DNA of 35,673 bases from Hyphomicrobiales bacterium (GTDB lineage: Bacteria; Pseudomonadota; Alphaproteobacteria; Rhizobiales; Beijerinckiaceae), in assembly GCA_028290405.1 (NCBI GenBank), contig JAQGJX010000111.1, forward strand, positions 1 to 35,673, written 5' to 3'. Every line of letters starts with the position of its first letter. Within the stretch, counting starts at the first letter, position 1. The translations under genes were made by a program, and so were the position numbers. A model generated the notes under the pieces. It searched no databases. It saw only the letters and a program-made list of their open reading frames with translations, and had not been told where the DNA came from. Of the stretch, positions 17,011-25,002 are shown piece by piece.

Positions 17011-18654
17011 CTATCTGATTTGCGCCGCCGGCGCGCCTGAACGGCCGGTCACAAGGTCGAGCACGGCTGCGTCCGGCAATTCGTCCCCGCGCCACGCGAC
17101 ATGCTGGTCCGGCCGGATGAGCGTGAACCGGCAGGAATAGCGCCAGGGCAGCCGGGAATCGTCCGGGCTGGCGATCTTCAGCGGAATGCGGCGCGCGCGC
17201 GCGGCGTCCAGCAGCGCGCTGGCGTCCAGCGCCTCGCGGTCGCTCACCAGCAGCGTGAACCCTTCGCCGAAGCAATCGTAGAGCGAGGTCCCGTCCTGCA
17301 GCCACAGGTGCGGGGCGAGGCAGCCCGGATAGCTCGAGGGGATGTAAAGCCCCGCCTGCTGCGGCGGCGGCGCAGCGGCTTCCTCAGCGATGATGGCCGA
17401 ACCCGCATAGCGATAGCCCAGCACGTGGCCCAGCGTCTTGAACTCGCGCACCTTGGTGGCGAGGATGATCTCGCCGACTTCGCGGCGCGCCGCAGCCCCC
17501 AGCGGGCCGGGGTCTTCCAGCCCGGGCTGCACAAGCTGGTTGCTCACAGCGCCATAATTATGCGTCGCCTCGGCGATCGTGTTGGCGTGAATCGGCCGGC
17601 GCTCGTCCTGATACGTGTCGAGCAGCCCGGGCCCGCCCCAGCCCTTTAGCGCGGCGGCGAGCTTCCAGCCCAGATCGACCGCGTCCCCAATGCCCATGTT
17701 CATCCCGAAGCCCCCGAAGGGCGGATGCAGATGGCACGCGTCCCCCGCCAGGAACGCCCGGCCCTTGCGGTAGGAATCCGCCACGAGGCTGCGCGCCACC
17801 CAGGGGTCCACGCCCACGATCTCCATGGGGATGTCGAGCCCCGTGGCGCGGCGGATCAGGTCCTCGCAATCCACCTTCGAGGCCTCGACGTCGGGATCGA
17901 TCTTCGTGGCGATGAAATACCAGAGATCGTCCTTGTCCATCGGACCCATCAGGCTGGGCACGTCGTCGTTGATAAGCCAGTAGTGGATCGCCGGCCCGTG
18001 CTTGTGCATCTTGTCGACGCCGGGCAGGCGCACCACCACGTTGAGATTGCGCAGCGTGCCGCCGTCCCCGGTCATGCGCGCCCCGATCAACTCGCGCACC
18101 GCGCTGCGGGCCCCGTCGGAGCCCACGATGAAGGCGCTGCGCACCGTGGCTCCCGCGCCGGTGACTGTGTCGCGCAGCGTCGAGACCACCCCATCGGGGC
18201 GCTCGGTAAAGCTCTTGAACTCGGTGTCGAAGCGAATCTCCACGCCCGGCAGCGAGAGCGCGTGGTCGCGCAGCACCTCCTCCACCACGTACTGCGGCAC
18301 CCACTGCGCTTCCTCCGAATAGAGGTTGTTGCGCTCCGGGCTGCAATTGAAGGCGTTCTCGAAGCGGGCGATCTCCGGCCCGTTGAGCCGCGTGGCGAAC
18401 ACGATGTTGGCGGGGTAGTCGCGCGGAATCGGAGAGGCCTCGCGCAGCTTGGACGCCACGCCCCAGCGGCGCATGTGCTCGCGCGAGCGCACGTTGGTGG
18501 TCTTGGCGCGCGGGTTGTAGCCGATGCGGTCGTTCTTCTCGACGACGAGGCACGAGACGCCACGCATGCCCAGCTCGATGGCCAGCGAAAGCCCCACCGG
18601 GCCGGCGCCAACGATCAACACATCGACGCTGGCGTCGCGTTCATTCGGCATCAT
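17011..18654 (-). CDS. FAD-dependent aromatic monooxygenase (MhpA/PheA-like class A hydroxylase)
   Basis: 547 residues. An N-terminal Rossmann motif GAGPVG (16-21) binds ADP of FAD. The DG motif GSDGARSAVREL begins at 178 and the GD motif GDACHLHPPFGGFGMNMG at 304. A C-terminal thioredoxin-like region follows (about 440-547), as in phenol- and 3-hydroxyphenylpropionate-type hydroxylases. The enzyme should add an ortho hydroxyl to a phenolic acid using NAD(P)H and oxygen. AAAGG lies before the ATG at 18654; a second ATG follows immediately at 18651, and a longer frame upstream overlaps the dioxygenase gene and is not used. It starts 17 bases after the extradiol dioxygenase gene, the enzyme that would cleave its catechol product. 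Confidence 0.93.
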   Translation of the reverse strand: MMPNERDASVDVLIVGAGPVGLSLAIELGMRGVSCLVVEKNDRIGYNPRAKTTNVRSREHMRRWGVASKLREASPIPRDYPANIVFATRLNGPEIARFENAFNCSPERNNLYSEEAQWVPQYVVEEVLRDHALSLPGVEIRFDTEFKSFTERPDGVVSTLRDTVTGAGATVRSAFIVGSDGARSAVRELIGARMTGDGGTLRNLNVVVRLPGVDKMHKHGPAIHYWLINDDVPSLMGPMDKDDLWYFIATKIDPDVEASKVDCEDLIRRATGLDIPMEIVGVDPWVARSLVADSYRKGRAFLAGDACHLHPPFGGFGMNMGIGDAVDLGWKLAAALKGWGGPGLLDTYQDERRPIHANTIAEATHNYGAVSNQLVQPGLEDPGPLGAAARREVGEIILATKVREFKTLGHVLGYRYAGSAIIAEEAAAPPPQQAGLYIPSSYPGCLAPHLWLQDGTSLYDCFGEGFTLLVSDREALDASALLDAARARRIPLKIASPDDSRLPWRYSCRFTLIRPDQHVAWRGDELPDAAVLDLVTGRSGAPAAQIR

Positions 18655-18671
18655 GTCGCCTTTCGGGCCGC

Positions 18672-19625
18672 TCAGGCTTCGTAATTGTGGATGAAATCGT
18701 CCGGCAGGTTGGGCCCCCAGACGTAGAGCGAATCCTGCCCCGGATGGTCGCCCGCGTCCCAGTCGCAATCGGAGGGCACGAAGTCGATGTCGGCGGAGTA
18801 TTCGCTGTAGCTGCCCCACGGGTCGCGGACGTAATGGAAGTAGTTCGAGCCCAGCACATGGCGCCCCAGCCCCCACCCGCGGTCGTAGCCCTTGTCGAGC
18901 ATCAGCATGGCGCCGAGGCCAATGTCCGACACCGAGCCCACGTCCCAGCTGTAGTGATGATGCCCGGGCGCGCCGGACTTGGCGAAGGCGATCATATGAT
19001 GGTCGCTGCCATGCACGCCGTGCATGAACGCGATGACGTCTCCCGAGCGGTCCGAGAGGCGCAGCCCCATCACGCGCGAATAGAAATCCACCGCGCGCAG
19101 CACGTCCGGCGTGAACAGCAGCGTGTGCGACAGGCGGCGCGGATGCGTGCGGCCCGCGTCCTTGCGATAGGGCGCGCCGCGCAGTCCGCCCGCCACGGAC
19201 GTGAAGCCGAATTGCGACTTGGCGTCCGGCGACGATTTGGCCGCGACCTTCGCCTCCACCAGATTGCCGTCGGGGTCGCGGAACCAGAGCCCGTTGGAGT
19301 CAGCCCCCGGGGGAGGATCGATGCGCTTCACCCCCATGGCCTGGAGGCGCTTGGCGAAGGGCTCGAAATCGTCCTCGAACAGCCCGAAGGAGAAGAAGCC
19401 GAACTTCTTGCGCGGCCCCTCGCCGATGCTGACCCATTTGTGCGAAGAGCCATGGGCGTAAAGACCGAGCCCGCCGCCCTCCTCGCGCACGTCGAGCCCG
19501 AAGGCCTCGTAGAAATCCTGCGCGACCTTCAGGTCGGGCACGACCATGTGGCAGAGATCGAGCGAGTGCGCGCCCAGTTCGCCCGGGCGGCGCGAAGGCT
19601 GGATGAAACCATGGTTGGCGGTCAT
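18672..19625 (-). CDS. Two-domain extradiol ring-cleavage dioxygenase (vicinal oxygen chelate family)
   Basis: 317 residues built of two VOC repeats, at about 20-130 and 163-285. The second, catalytic domain shows a 2-His-1-carboxylate iron site: His167 in RRLSHTLLF, His223 or His224 in GHHHYSWDVG, and Glu275 in GSYSEYSAD. The first domain (LDLCHMVVPDLKVAQDFY) lacks the full set, as is usual for type I extradiol enzymes. The family opens catechols next to the hydroxyl groups, using Fe(II) and oxygen. GGAGG lies 5 bases before the ATG at 19625; an earlier ATG at 19643 is less well placed. It is 33 bases after the FAH-fold gene. Catechol type unknown; 2,3-dihydroxybiphenyl-like enzymes are the nearest relatives I recognise. 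Confidence 0.92.
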   Translation of the reverse strand: MTANHGFIQPSRRPGELGAHSLDLCHMVVPDLKVAQDFYEAFGLDVREEGGGLGLYAHGSSHKWVSIGEGPRKKFGFFSFGLFEDDFEPFAKRLQAMGVKRIDPPPGADSNGLWFRDPDGNLVEAKVAAKSSPDAKSQFGFTSVAGGLRGAPYRKDAGRTHPRRLSHTLLFTPDVLRAVDFYSRVMGLRLSDRSGDVIAFMHGVHGSDHHMIAFAKSGAPGHHHYSWDVGSVSDIGLGAMLMLDKGYDRGWGLGRHVLGSNYFHYVRDPWGSYSEYSADIDFVPSDCDWDAGDHPGQDSLYVWGPNLPDDFIHNYEA

Positions 19626-19658
19626 TGCGTCCTCCTCGCTCATTCTGCGGCTGCGGAA

Positions 19659-20519
19659 TCAGGCTTCGTCGATCACCGGATTGCGAAGCACGCCGATCTT
19701 CTCGACCTCGACTTCTATGACGTCGCCCGCTTTCATGTAGAGCGGCGGCTTGCGCGCCATGCCCACGCCCGACGGCGTGCCGGTGACGATGATGTCCCCT
19801 GCTTCCAGCGTCATCGCCTCGCTGATCGTCGAAACGAGCGAGGGAATGTCGAACACCATGTCGTCGATCTTCGCGCTCTGCACGGTGACGCCGTTGAGCC
19901 GCGTTTCGAGCTTGAGGCCGAGGCAGCCGGGCGGCAGTTCGTCGGCGGTGACGAAGACCGGGCCGAAGGCGCCCGTGCCGTCGAAGTTCTTGCCGACCGT
20001 CCATTGCGGCGACTTGAACTGGTAGTCGCGGATGGAGCCGTCGTTGAAGATTGAATATCCGATGATGTGGTCGAGCGCGGAGCCCTTGGCGATATGTCGC
20101 CCGCCCTTGCCGACGACCGCCACCAGCTCGCCCTCGTAGTCGAACTGGTCCGAGACCTTCGGGCGCACCATGGGTTCGCCCTGCGCCACGAAGCCGGAGG
20201 CGAATCGCGAGAACAGCGTCGGGTAGTCGGGCTGCTTGAAGCCGCTCTCGGCCGAATGGTCGGCGTAGTTCAGCCCCACGCAGATGATCTTGCCGGGACG
20301 CGCCAGCGGCGCACGGAACGAAATCTTCGAAAGGTCGACCGGGCCCCCGCCCAGCAGCGCCTCGTGCGCAGCCCGCAGGGCGCCCTGCCCCTTGGCCACC
20401 AGCGCGTCGAGTTCGCCCGGATAGCGCGGATCGCCGGCGAGCCGGCCGACATACGAGCCGTCCTCCCGCGCGGTCGCAAGTCCGTTCGTGCCGCCGTCCG
20501 AATATGCGACGAAGCGCAT
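19659..20519 (-). CDS. Fumarylacetoacetate hydrolase-fold protein
   Basis: 286 residues. The FAH fold is shown by ICVGLNYADHSAESG (79-93), FDYEGELVAVVGKG with metal Glu129 and Glu131, and GYSIFNDGSIRDYQ with Asp160. These acidic residues bind the divalent metal. Members hydrolyse C-C bonds of ring-cleavage products, decarboxylate or isomerise oxo-acids, or are hydratases, so it fits as the step after the extradiol dioxygenase. GGGAGG lies 5 bases before the ATG at 20519; a longer frame upstream has no such site. It is the first gene of the seven-gene leftward operon, and the 339-base region before it is shared with a divergent hydrolase gene. Confidence 0.92.
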   Translation of the reverse strand: MRFVAYSDGGTNGLATAREDGSYVGRLAGDPRYPGELDALVAKGQGALRAAHEALLGGGPVDLSKISFRAPLARPGKIICVGLNYADHSAESGFKQPDYPTLFSRFASGFVAQGEPMVRPKVSDQFDYEGELVAVVGKGGRHIAKGSALDHIIGYSIFNDGSIRDYQFKSPQWTVGKNFDGTGAFGPVFVTADELPPGCLGLKLETRLNGVTVQSAKIDDMVFDIPSLVSTISEAMTLEAGDIIVTGTPSGVGMARKPPLYMKAGDVIEVEVEKIGVLRNPVIDEA

Positions 20520-20703
20520 GGTGTCCTCCCTGTGATGTTTCGCGGACAATCCCATGCCGCAACGCTCTTGTCGATCCGCCGGAGCAGCCGCCTTATGAGC
20601 TGCGGGCGCCGCCGCTCCCGGCTGGCGTAGCGTATGAAAGTTGATAGAGCTAGCCTTTTGTGAACGCCCGTCCGCCCGCTCCGGCCTCGTTGCACACTTC
20701 CCA

Positions 20704-20715
20704 TTGCTAGAGCAA
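20704..20715. promoter_or_regulatory. Short palindrome TTGCT-AG-AGCAA, candidate operator
   Basis: Perfect 5-bp arms separated by two bases lie at the edge of the AT-rich core of the divergent region, 8 bases from a minus-strand TATAAT. Position and symmetry fit a small regulator site, but chance is not excluded for so short a repeat. Confidence 0.35.
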
Positions 20716-20722
20716 AAAATCA

Positions 20723-20728
20723 ATTATA
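20723..20728 (-). promoter_or_regulatory. Candidate -10 box (TATAAT) for the ring-cleavage operon
   Basis: An exact TATAAT reads on the minus strand about 204 bases before the FAH-fold gene. No good TTGACA-like box lies 16-18 bases upstream (GC-rich sequence), so the promoter would need an activator or be another type. Confidence 0.35.
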
Positions 20729-20858
20729 TGAACTATAGCGACAAGGCGGACAGGCGGGGAACGCCCCGCCGTGCAGCATGAGCCCGCATGCCGGGCCCTT
20801 GAGCACGTAGTGGCGCGCTCTCCAACGGCCGAGTGAACCGGTCACGAAAGGCAGTTCA

Positions 20859-21737
20859 ATGATGGCGCGCCCAACATGCACCCCCGCGTTCTCGGCGATT
20901 CTGATGCCGGCGCTGGGCGCCACGCTCGCCCTCGGGCTTTCCGTGAACGTCGCCGGGGCCGACACGGCGCGCAAGCGCGAAGTCGTCCAGAACGGCCCGG
21001 TCCGCATCGATCTGATCTCCGAGGGGCAAGGCCCGCTCATCGTCGTCCTGCCCTCGCGCGGCAGGGATTCTGAGGATTTCGACGACGTCGCCGCGGGCCT
21101 GGCGCGCAATGGCTTCCGCGTCCTGCGGCCGCAACCGCGCGGCGCCGGGGCCAGCATGGGTCCTGTGGAGGGAGTCCGGATGCAGGACCTCGCGCGGGAC
21201 GTCGCGAGCGTGATCGAGCGCGAGAACGCCGGCCCGGCGGTCATCGCCGGCCACGCGTATGGAAACTGGGTGGCTCGCATGACCGCGACCGACCACCCCG
21301 CCCTCGTGCGCGGCCTCGTGCTCATCGCGGCGGCCGCCAAGACGTTTCCCAACGAACTGCGCGCCGACGTCCAGACGTCCGGCGACCTGAAGGCGCCCGA
21401 GGCAGAGCGCATCGCGGCGCTGCGACGCGGCTTTTTCAAACCCGGCCACGACGCGTCCGTCTGGCTGAAAGGCTGGGCGCCGGAAGCAAACCGGATTCAG
21501 GGTCTTGCGGCGACCAGCACCAAGCAGGCCGAATACTGGCAGGGGGGCGGAAAGCCGATGCTGGATCTCGTGCCCGACAGCGATCCGTTCAAGCCTAGGG
21601 AAAAGTGGTATGAAAGCCGCGAGGAGTTCGGCGAGCGCGTCACCGTGAAGATCATCCCGGACGCAAGCCATGCGCTCGTGCCCGAACAACCTGCGGCGAT
21701 CGTGGACGCCGTGACTGAATGGGTAAGGAAGCTCTGA
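20859..21737 (+). CDS. Secreted alpha/beta-hydrolase-fold protein with Ala at the nucleophile position
   Basis: 292 residues. A signal peptide covers about 1-34 (hydrophobic core LMPALGATLALGLSV, then AGA). The hydrolase fold continues with PLIVVLPSRGRD, LRPQPRGAGAS, VIAGHAYGNWVARM and a late His in PDASHALVPEQPA. The nucleophile elbow, normally GxSxG, reads GHAYG, with Ala133 encoded by GCG, so the classical Ser is absent. The HG oxyanion motif is also altered to PSRG. The protein may be a non-hydrolytic binder or use other chemistry. AAAGG lies 7 bases before the ATG. It is followed after 46 bases by a Bug protein gene with the same orientation, so both may act in the periplasm on one compound (inference). 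Confidence 0.85.
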   Translation: MMARPTCTPAFSAILMPALGATLALGLSVNVAGADTARKREVVQNGPVRIDLISEGQGPLIVVLPSRGRDSEDFDDVAAGLARNGFRVLRPQPRGAGASMGPVEGVRMQDLARDVASVIERENAGPAVIAGHAYGNWVARMTATDHPALVRGLVLIAAAAKTFPNELRADVQTSGDLKAPEAERIAALRRGFFKPGHDASVWLKGWAPEANRIQGLAATSTKQAEYWQGGGKPMLDLVPDSDPFKPREKWYESREEFGERVTVKIIPDASHALVPEQPAAIVDAVTEWVRKL

Positions 21738-21783
21738 ACAGGGCTCCAGCGGCGAACGCCGCGCACAAAAAGGGGAGGACCAT

Positions 21784-22752
21784 ATGCGTCACGCTTTACG
21801 TCGCCTGATCGTCGCCTGCGCCATGGTGGCGCCGGGCCTCGCCGCCGCCCAGACCTATCCGGCGCGCGCCATCAAGTTCATCGTGCCCTTCCCGGCGGGC
21901 GGCCCCGCCGACACGCTGGGGCGCGTCTTCGCCGAAAAACTCTCCGCGCAAATAGGGCAGCCGGTGGTGATCGAAAATCGCGGCGGCGCGGGCGGCGTCA
22001 CTGGCGTCGGCGTAGTGGCGAAGGCCGAACCGGACGGCTACACGATCGGCATCGGCAGTTCCGGCAGCCTGGCGATCAACGTCGCCCTGAAGGAGAAGAT
22101 GCCTTACGATCCGGTGAAGGACCTCACGCTGATCACGCAGGCCGTGTCGGCGCCTGAATTGTTCGTGGTGAGCCCCGCCCTCAACGTCAATTCGCTGACC
22201 GACTTCATCGCCCGCGCCAAGGCCGAACCCGGCAAGCTCAATTTCGCCTCCACAGGGCCCGGCGGCATGCCCCACCTGGCGAGCGAACTTCTGAAGCTCA
22301 CCGCGAAGATAGACATGGTGCACGTGCCCTACACGGGCGCCGCGCCCGCCGTGAACGACCTCATGGGCGGCCACGTCAACGCGATGTTCGCAGACGTGCC
22401 CGTCCTGCTGGGCGCCGTGCAGTCTGGCAAGCTGAAGGCGCTTGCGGTGGGCAGCAAGATCCGCGTTCCCGTCCTGCCGGACGTTCCCACGACCACGGAG
22501 ATCGGCCTGCCGCAGGTCGAGGCCGACAACTGGTACGGCATCGTCGCGCCCGCGGGCCTGCCCGCCGACGTCTCCGCGAAGCTGGTCGCGCAGTCCGTCG
22601 CCGCCCTGCGCTCGAGCGACGTGAAGGATCGGCTCGAAAAGCAGGGCTTCGGCGTCGTCGCCAGCACGCCCGCCGAGTTCAGCGCCTACGTGACGTATGA
22701 AACGCAGCGCTGGGAGCGCGTCATCAAGGACGGCAACATCAAGATGCAATAG
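21784..22752 (+). CDS. Bug-family substrate-binding protein (TctC-like), canonical short type
   Basis: 322 residues. Signal peptide MRHALRRLIVACAMVAPGLA, cleavage near AAAQ. The mature protein starts YPARAIKFIVPFPAGGPAD, with VIENRGGAGGVTGVGVVAKA and DGYTIGIGSSGSLAINVAL. Late motifs are LPDVPTTTEIGLPQVEA and WYGIVAPAGLP. All are canonical for the Bug/TctC group. No permease gene is adjacent. GGGGAGG lies 5 bases before the ATG. The gene ends just before an intrinsic terminator and the converging tRNA-Glu gene, and so marks the right edge of the catabolic block. Confidence 0.94.
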   Translation: MRHALRRLIVACAMVAPGLAAAQTYPARAIKFIVPFPAGGPADTLGRVFAEKLSAQIGQPVVIENRGGAGGVTGVGVVAKAEPDGYTIGIGSSGSLAINVALKEKMPYDPVKDLTLITQAVSAPELFVVSPALNVNSLTDFIARAKAEPGKLNFASTGPGGMPHLASELLKLTAKIDMVHVPYTGAAPAVNDLMGGHVNAMFADVPVLLGAVQSGKLKALAVGSKIRVPVLPDVPTTTEIGLPQVEADNWYGIVAPAGLPADVSAKLVAQSVAALRSSDVKDRLEKQGFGVVASTPAEFSAYVTYETQRWERVIKDGNIKMQ

Positions 22753-22789
22753 ACGGCCCGCACGAGCCGGCTCCGACAAGCAAGCGCCT

Positions 22790-22814
22790 CGCCCTCAGCG
22801 GGGCGTTTCGTTTT
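22790..22814 (+). terminator. Intrinsic terminator after the Bug gene
   Basis: CGCCC (22790-22794) pairs with GGGCG (22801-22805), followed by TTTCGTTTT. It ends the hydrolase-Bug transcript 38 bases past the stop codon and keeps it from running into the opposing tRNA gene. A second hairpin, TTGCGCC-C-GGCGCAA, follows at once and may serve the tRNA transcript from the other side. Confidence 0.65.
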
Positions 22815-22856
22815 GCGCCCGGCGCAAGAGCGGAATTTCGACGATGTGCAGGGGGA

Positions 22857-22931
22857 TGGCGCGACCTAGGGGAGTCGAACCCCTCTTTGCTGCGTGAAAG
22901 GCAGCCGTCCTAACCGATAGACGAAGGTCGC
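22857..22931 (-). tRNA. tRNA-Glu (anticodon UUC)
   Basis: A 75-base cloverleaf including an encoded CCA end. The acceptor stem is GCGACCT/AGGTCGC with discriminator G. The anticodon stem GCTGC/GCAGC holds loop CTTTCAC with anticodon TTC (plus-strand 22896-22898). The T arm reads GAGGGGTTCGACTCCCC. The 3' end points left, toward the catabolic block. The upstream side carries a good sigma-70-type promoter and the end of recJ. Confidence 0.97.
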
Positions 22932-22973
22932 GCATGCCGCCGGGAGGCTGAAGCCTCGCCCGCGACGAGGAGG

Positions 22974-23002
22974 GGTATAGGCGGCTGGATTGCGGTTTGC
23001 AA
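22974..23002 (-). promoter_or_regulatory. Promoter of tRNA-Glu
   Basis: On the minus strand TTGCAA (23002-22997), a 17-base spacer and TATACC (22979-22974) form a sigma-70-like promoter, about 43 bases before the mature tRNA 5' end. Spacing and match are good; a short leader would be removed by RNase P. Confidence 0.6.
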
Positions 23003-23056
23003 GCGATGATGAAGGCGAACTGCGCCCCTGAAACGCCGCAGCGCGCTGATTTTTTC

Positions 23057-24853
23057 TCAGGCCCGCGCGGCGTCCACCACGCGCAACCGCACGCGCTCGC
23101 GGCCGCCCCAGCGATCCAGCGACAGGGTGCCCGCCACGTGCATGCGCTCGCCCCGCGCGGCCAGCAGCGCGCGGCCAAGCGGGGCCTCCGCCACCCGGAA
23201 CGCGATAGCGTCGATTCGCGAGCGGTCGCCCGCCTCCAGGCGCAGCCGCACGTGCGAGCCGCCGACCACGCCCACGTCCACGATGGTGTGGCTGGCGAAG
23301 ACGAAAAGCGGCTCCGGGTTTCCAGACCCGAACGGCCCGGCCCGCTCGATGGCGGCGACCAACTCCACCTGCGCGCCCCCGGCGGAGATCGCGGCGTCCA
23401 CCGACAGAGCCGAATCCTTGCGCGCCCGCGCCACCGACTCGCCCAGGGTCTCCTCAAACCAGGCCCGCAACGCGCCCAGCTTCTCCGATTCCAGCGTCAG
23501 CCCCGCCGCCATGGCGTGTCCGCCGCCCTTCACCAGCAGCCCCGCCTCGACCGCGCCGCGCACGGCCCTTCCGAGATCGACGCCCGGGATGGAGCGGCCC
23601 GAGCCCGTGCCCAGCGGGCCGTTCAGCGCCACCGCGAACGCCGGGCGGCCGAACCGTTCCTTCAGCCGGGAGGCCACGAGCCCGACGACGCCCGGGTGCC
23701 AGCCTTCCGCGGCCGTGACGATGACCGCCGCCTCGTCCGTCAGGCCGAGTCCGGCCAGCGCCTCCGCCTCGGCTTCCGCCACCGCCAGAGCCTCTATCGA
23801 CTGGCGTTCGCGATTGAGCCGGTCTAGCTCGGCGGCGATGCGGTCCGCCTCGGGGTCTTCGCGCAGCAGCAGCAGCTTGGCGCCCAGCGCCGCGTCTCCG
23901 ATTCGCCCGCCTGCGTTGATGCGCGGGCCGATCATGAATCCCAGCGCCTGCGCCCGAGGGGGCCCGTCGGCGCCCGCCACGTCGAAAAGGGCGCGCAGGC
24001 CCGGGCGGCCCCGCGCGCGCATCACCTCAAGGCCGCGCAGCACGAAGGCGCGGTTGAGTCCGCGCAGCGGCACCACGTCGGCCACGGTGGCCAAGGCGAC
24101 GAGATCAAGCATCGCCATCAGGTCCGGCGCGGGGCGCGCCGGCGTCCAGAAGCCGCGCAGCCGCAGCGCCCGGTTCAGCGCCACCATGGCCATGAACGCC
24201 ACCCCGGCCGCGCACAGGTGCCCGAGCCCGGAGAGATCGTCCTGCCGGTTGGGGTCCACGATCGCGACCGCCTGGGGCAATTGCTCTGGCGCCTGATGAT
24301 GATCGAGCGTGATGACGTCGAGCCCCAGCTCAGCCGCCACCCGGAACGGCTCATGGCTGGTCGCCCCGCAATCCACCGTCACCATCAGGCTGGCGCCGCG
24401 CTCGTGCAGGGCGCGGATCGCGTCCACGTTGGGCCCGTAGCCCTCGAAAATCCGGTCCGGGATGTGGATGATCGTCTCAAGCCCGCAGGCGTCGAGAAAC
24501 TCCGCCACGACGGCGGACGAGCACGCGCCGTCCACGTCGTAGTCCCCGAAGATCGCCACGGCCTCGCGGGAAACCACGGCGCGCACCAGGCGCTCCACGG
24601 CGGCGTCCATGTCCACCATGGTGGACGGATCGGGCATCAGCGTGCGCAGGGTCGGGTCGAGAAAATCCGTGCAGGTGTCGCAATCCACGCCGCGCCCCGC
24701 CAGCACGCGGGCCAGCACTTCGGGCAACCCGTGCTGCTGCACGATGGCTTCCGCCAAGGCGCGGCCGGTCGGCTCCAGGCGGTCGCGCCACAGGCGGCCG
24801 GTGAGGGAGCTTTCGACGTTCAGGAAGGCAGGGCGTGGAGGAACGGCGAGCAT
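23057..24853 (-). CDS. recJ: Single-stranded-DNA-specific 5'-3' exonuclease RecJ
   Basis: 598 residues, normal length. The DHH domain carries motif I FGDYDVDG (about 102-109), motif II VTVDCG and motif III LDHHQAP, whose Asp and His bind two Mn/Mg ions. The DHHA1 domain has GGGHAMAAGLTLE, and the OB domain follows (FGSGNPEPLF to the end). RecJ resects 5' ends in RecFOR recombination and mismatch or base-excision repair. The ATG at 24853 is preferred, with GGTGGGG close before it; an in-frame ATG at 24871 is possible. It usually follows glpX in related genomes as I recall, but here glpX lies 4.7 kb away beyond other genes. Confidence 0.97.
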   Translation of the reverse strand: MLAVPPRPAFLNVESSLTGRLWRDRLEPTGRALAEAIVQQHGLPEVLARVLAGRGVDCDTCTDFLDPTLRTLMPDPSTMVDMDAAVERLVRAVVSREAVAIFGDYDVDGACSSAVVAEFLDACGLETIIHIPDRIFEGYGPNVDAIRALHERGASLMVTVDCGATSHEPFRVAAELGLDVITLDHHQAPEQLPQAVAIVDPNRQDDLSGLGHLCAAGVAFMAMVALNRALRLRGFWTPARPAPDLMAMLDLVALATVADVVPLRGLNRAFVLRGLEVMRARGRPGLRALFDVAGADGPPRAQALGFMIGPRINAGGRIGDAALGAKLLLLREDPEADRIAAELDRLNRERQSIEALAVAEAEAEALAGLGLTDEAAVIVTAAEGWHPGVVGLVASRLKERFGRPAFAVALNGPLGTGSGRSIPGVDLGRAVRGAVEAGLLVKGGGHAMAAGLTLESEKLGALRAWFEETLGESVARARKDSALSVDAAISAGGAQVELVAAIERAGPFGSGNPEPLFVFASHTIVDVGVVGGSHVRLRLEAGDRSRIDAIAFRVAEAPLGRALLAARGERMHVAGTLSLDRWGGRERVRLRVVDAARA

Positions 24854-24957
24854 GCCCCACCCTAGCGGCAACGCGGTCCCCGCGTAACGCGCGCAAACGC
24901 GTCGCGCACAAGCAATTCGCCCCGAGGGGCCCCAATTGTCTTTCCGCTGGTAACGAT

Positions 24958-24986
24958 TTGATCAGGCTGTTACATCACCATACGAT
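24958..24986 (+). promoter_or_regulatory. Promoter of the MipA/OmpV-like gene
   Basis: TTGATC, a 17-base spacer and TACGAT lie 17 bases before the start codon. The short distance means a very short leader. The arms ACATCAC (24972-24978) and GTGATGT (25000-25006) are reverse complements and the second overlaps the start codon; a hairpin could influence translation if a longer transcript exists. Confidence 0.45.
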
Positions 24987-25002
24987 ACATCGGGAGTGAG
25001 TG

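Larger units (their letters stand above)
20520..20858. other. Divergent intergenic region with AT-rich core
   Basis: No gene is seen in these 339 bases. It separates the leftward ring-cleavage operon from the rightward hydrolase-Bug pair and should hold both promoters. The core near 20700-20745 is strikingly AT-rich against the surrounding GC-rich DNA. It contains a short palindrome (20704-20715) and an exact minus-strand TATAAT. No regulator gene lies in the region or beside it. Confidence 0.6.
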
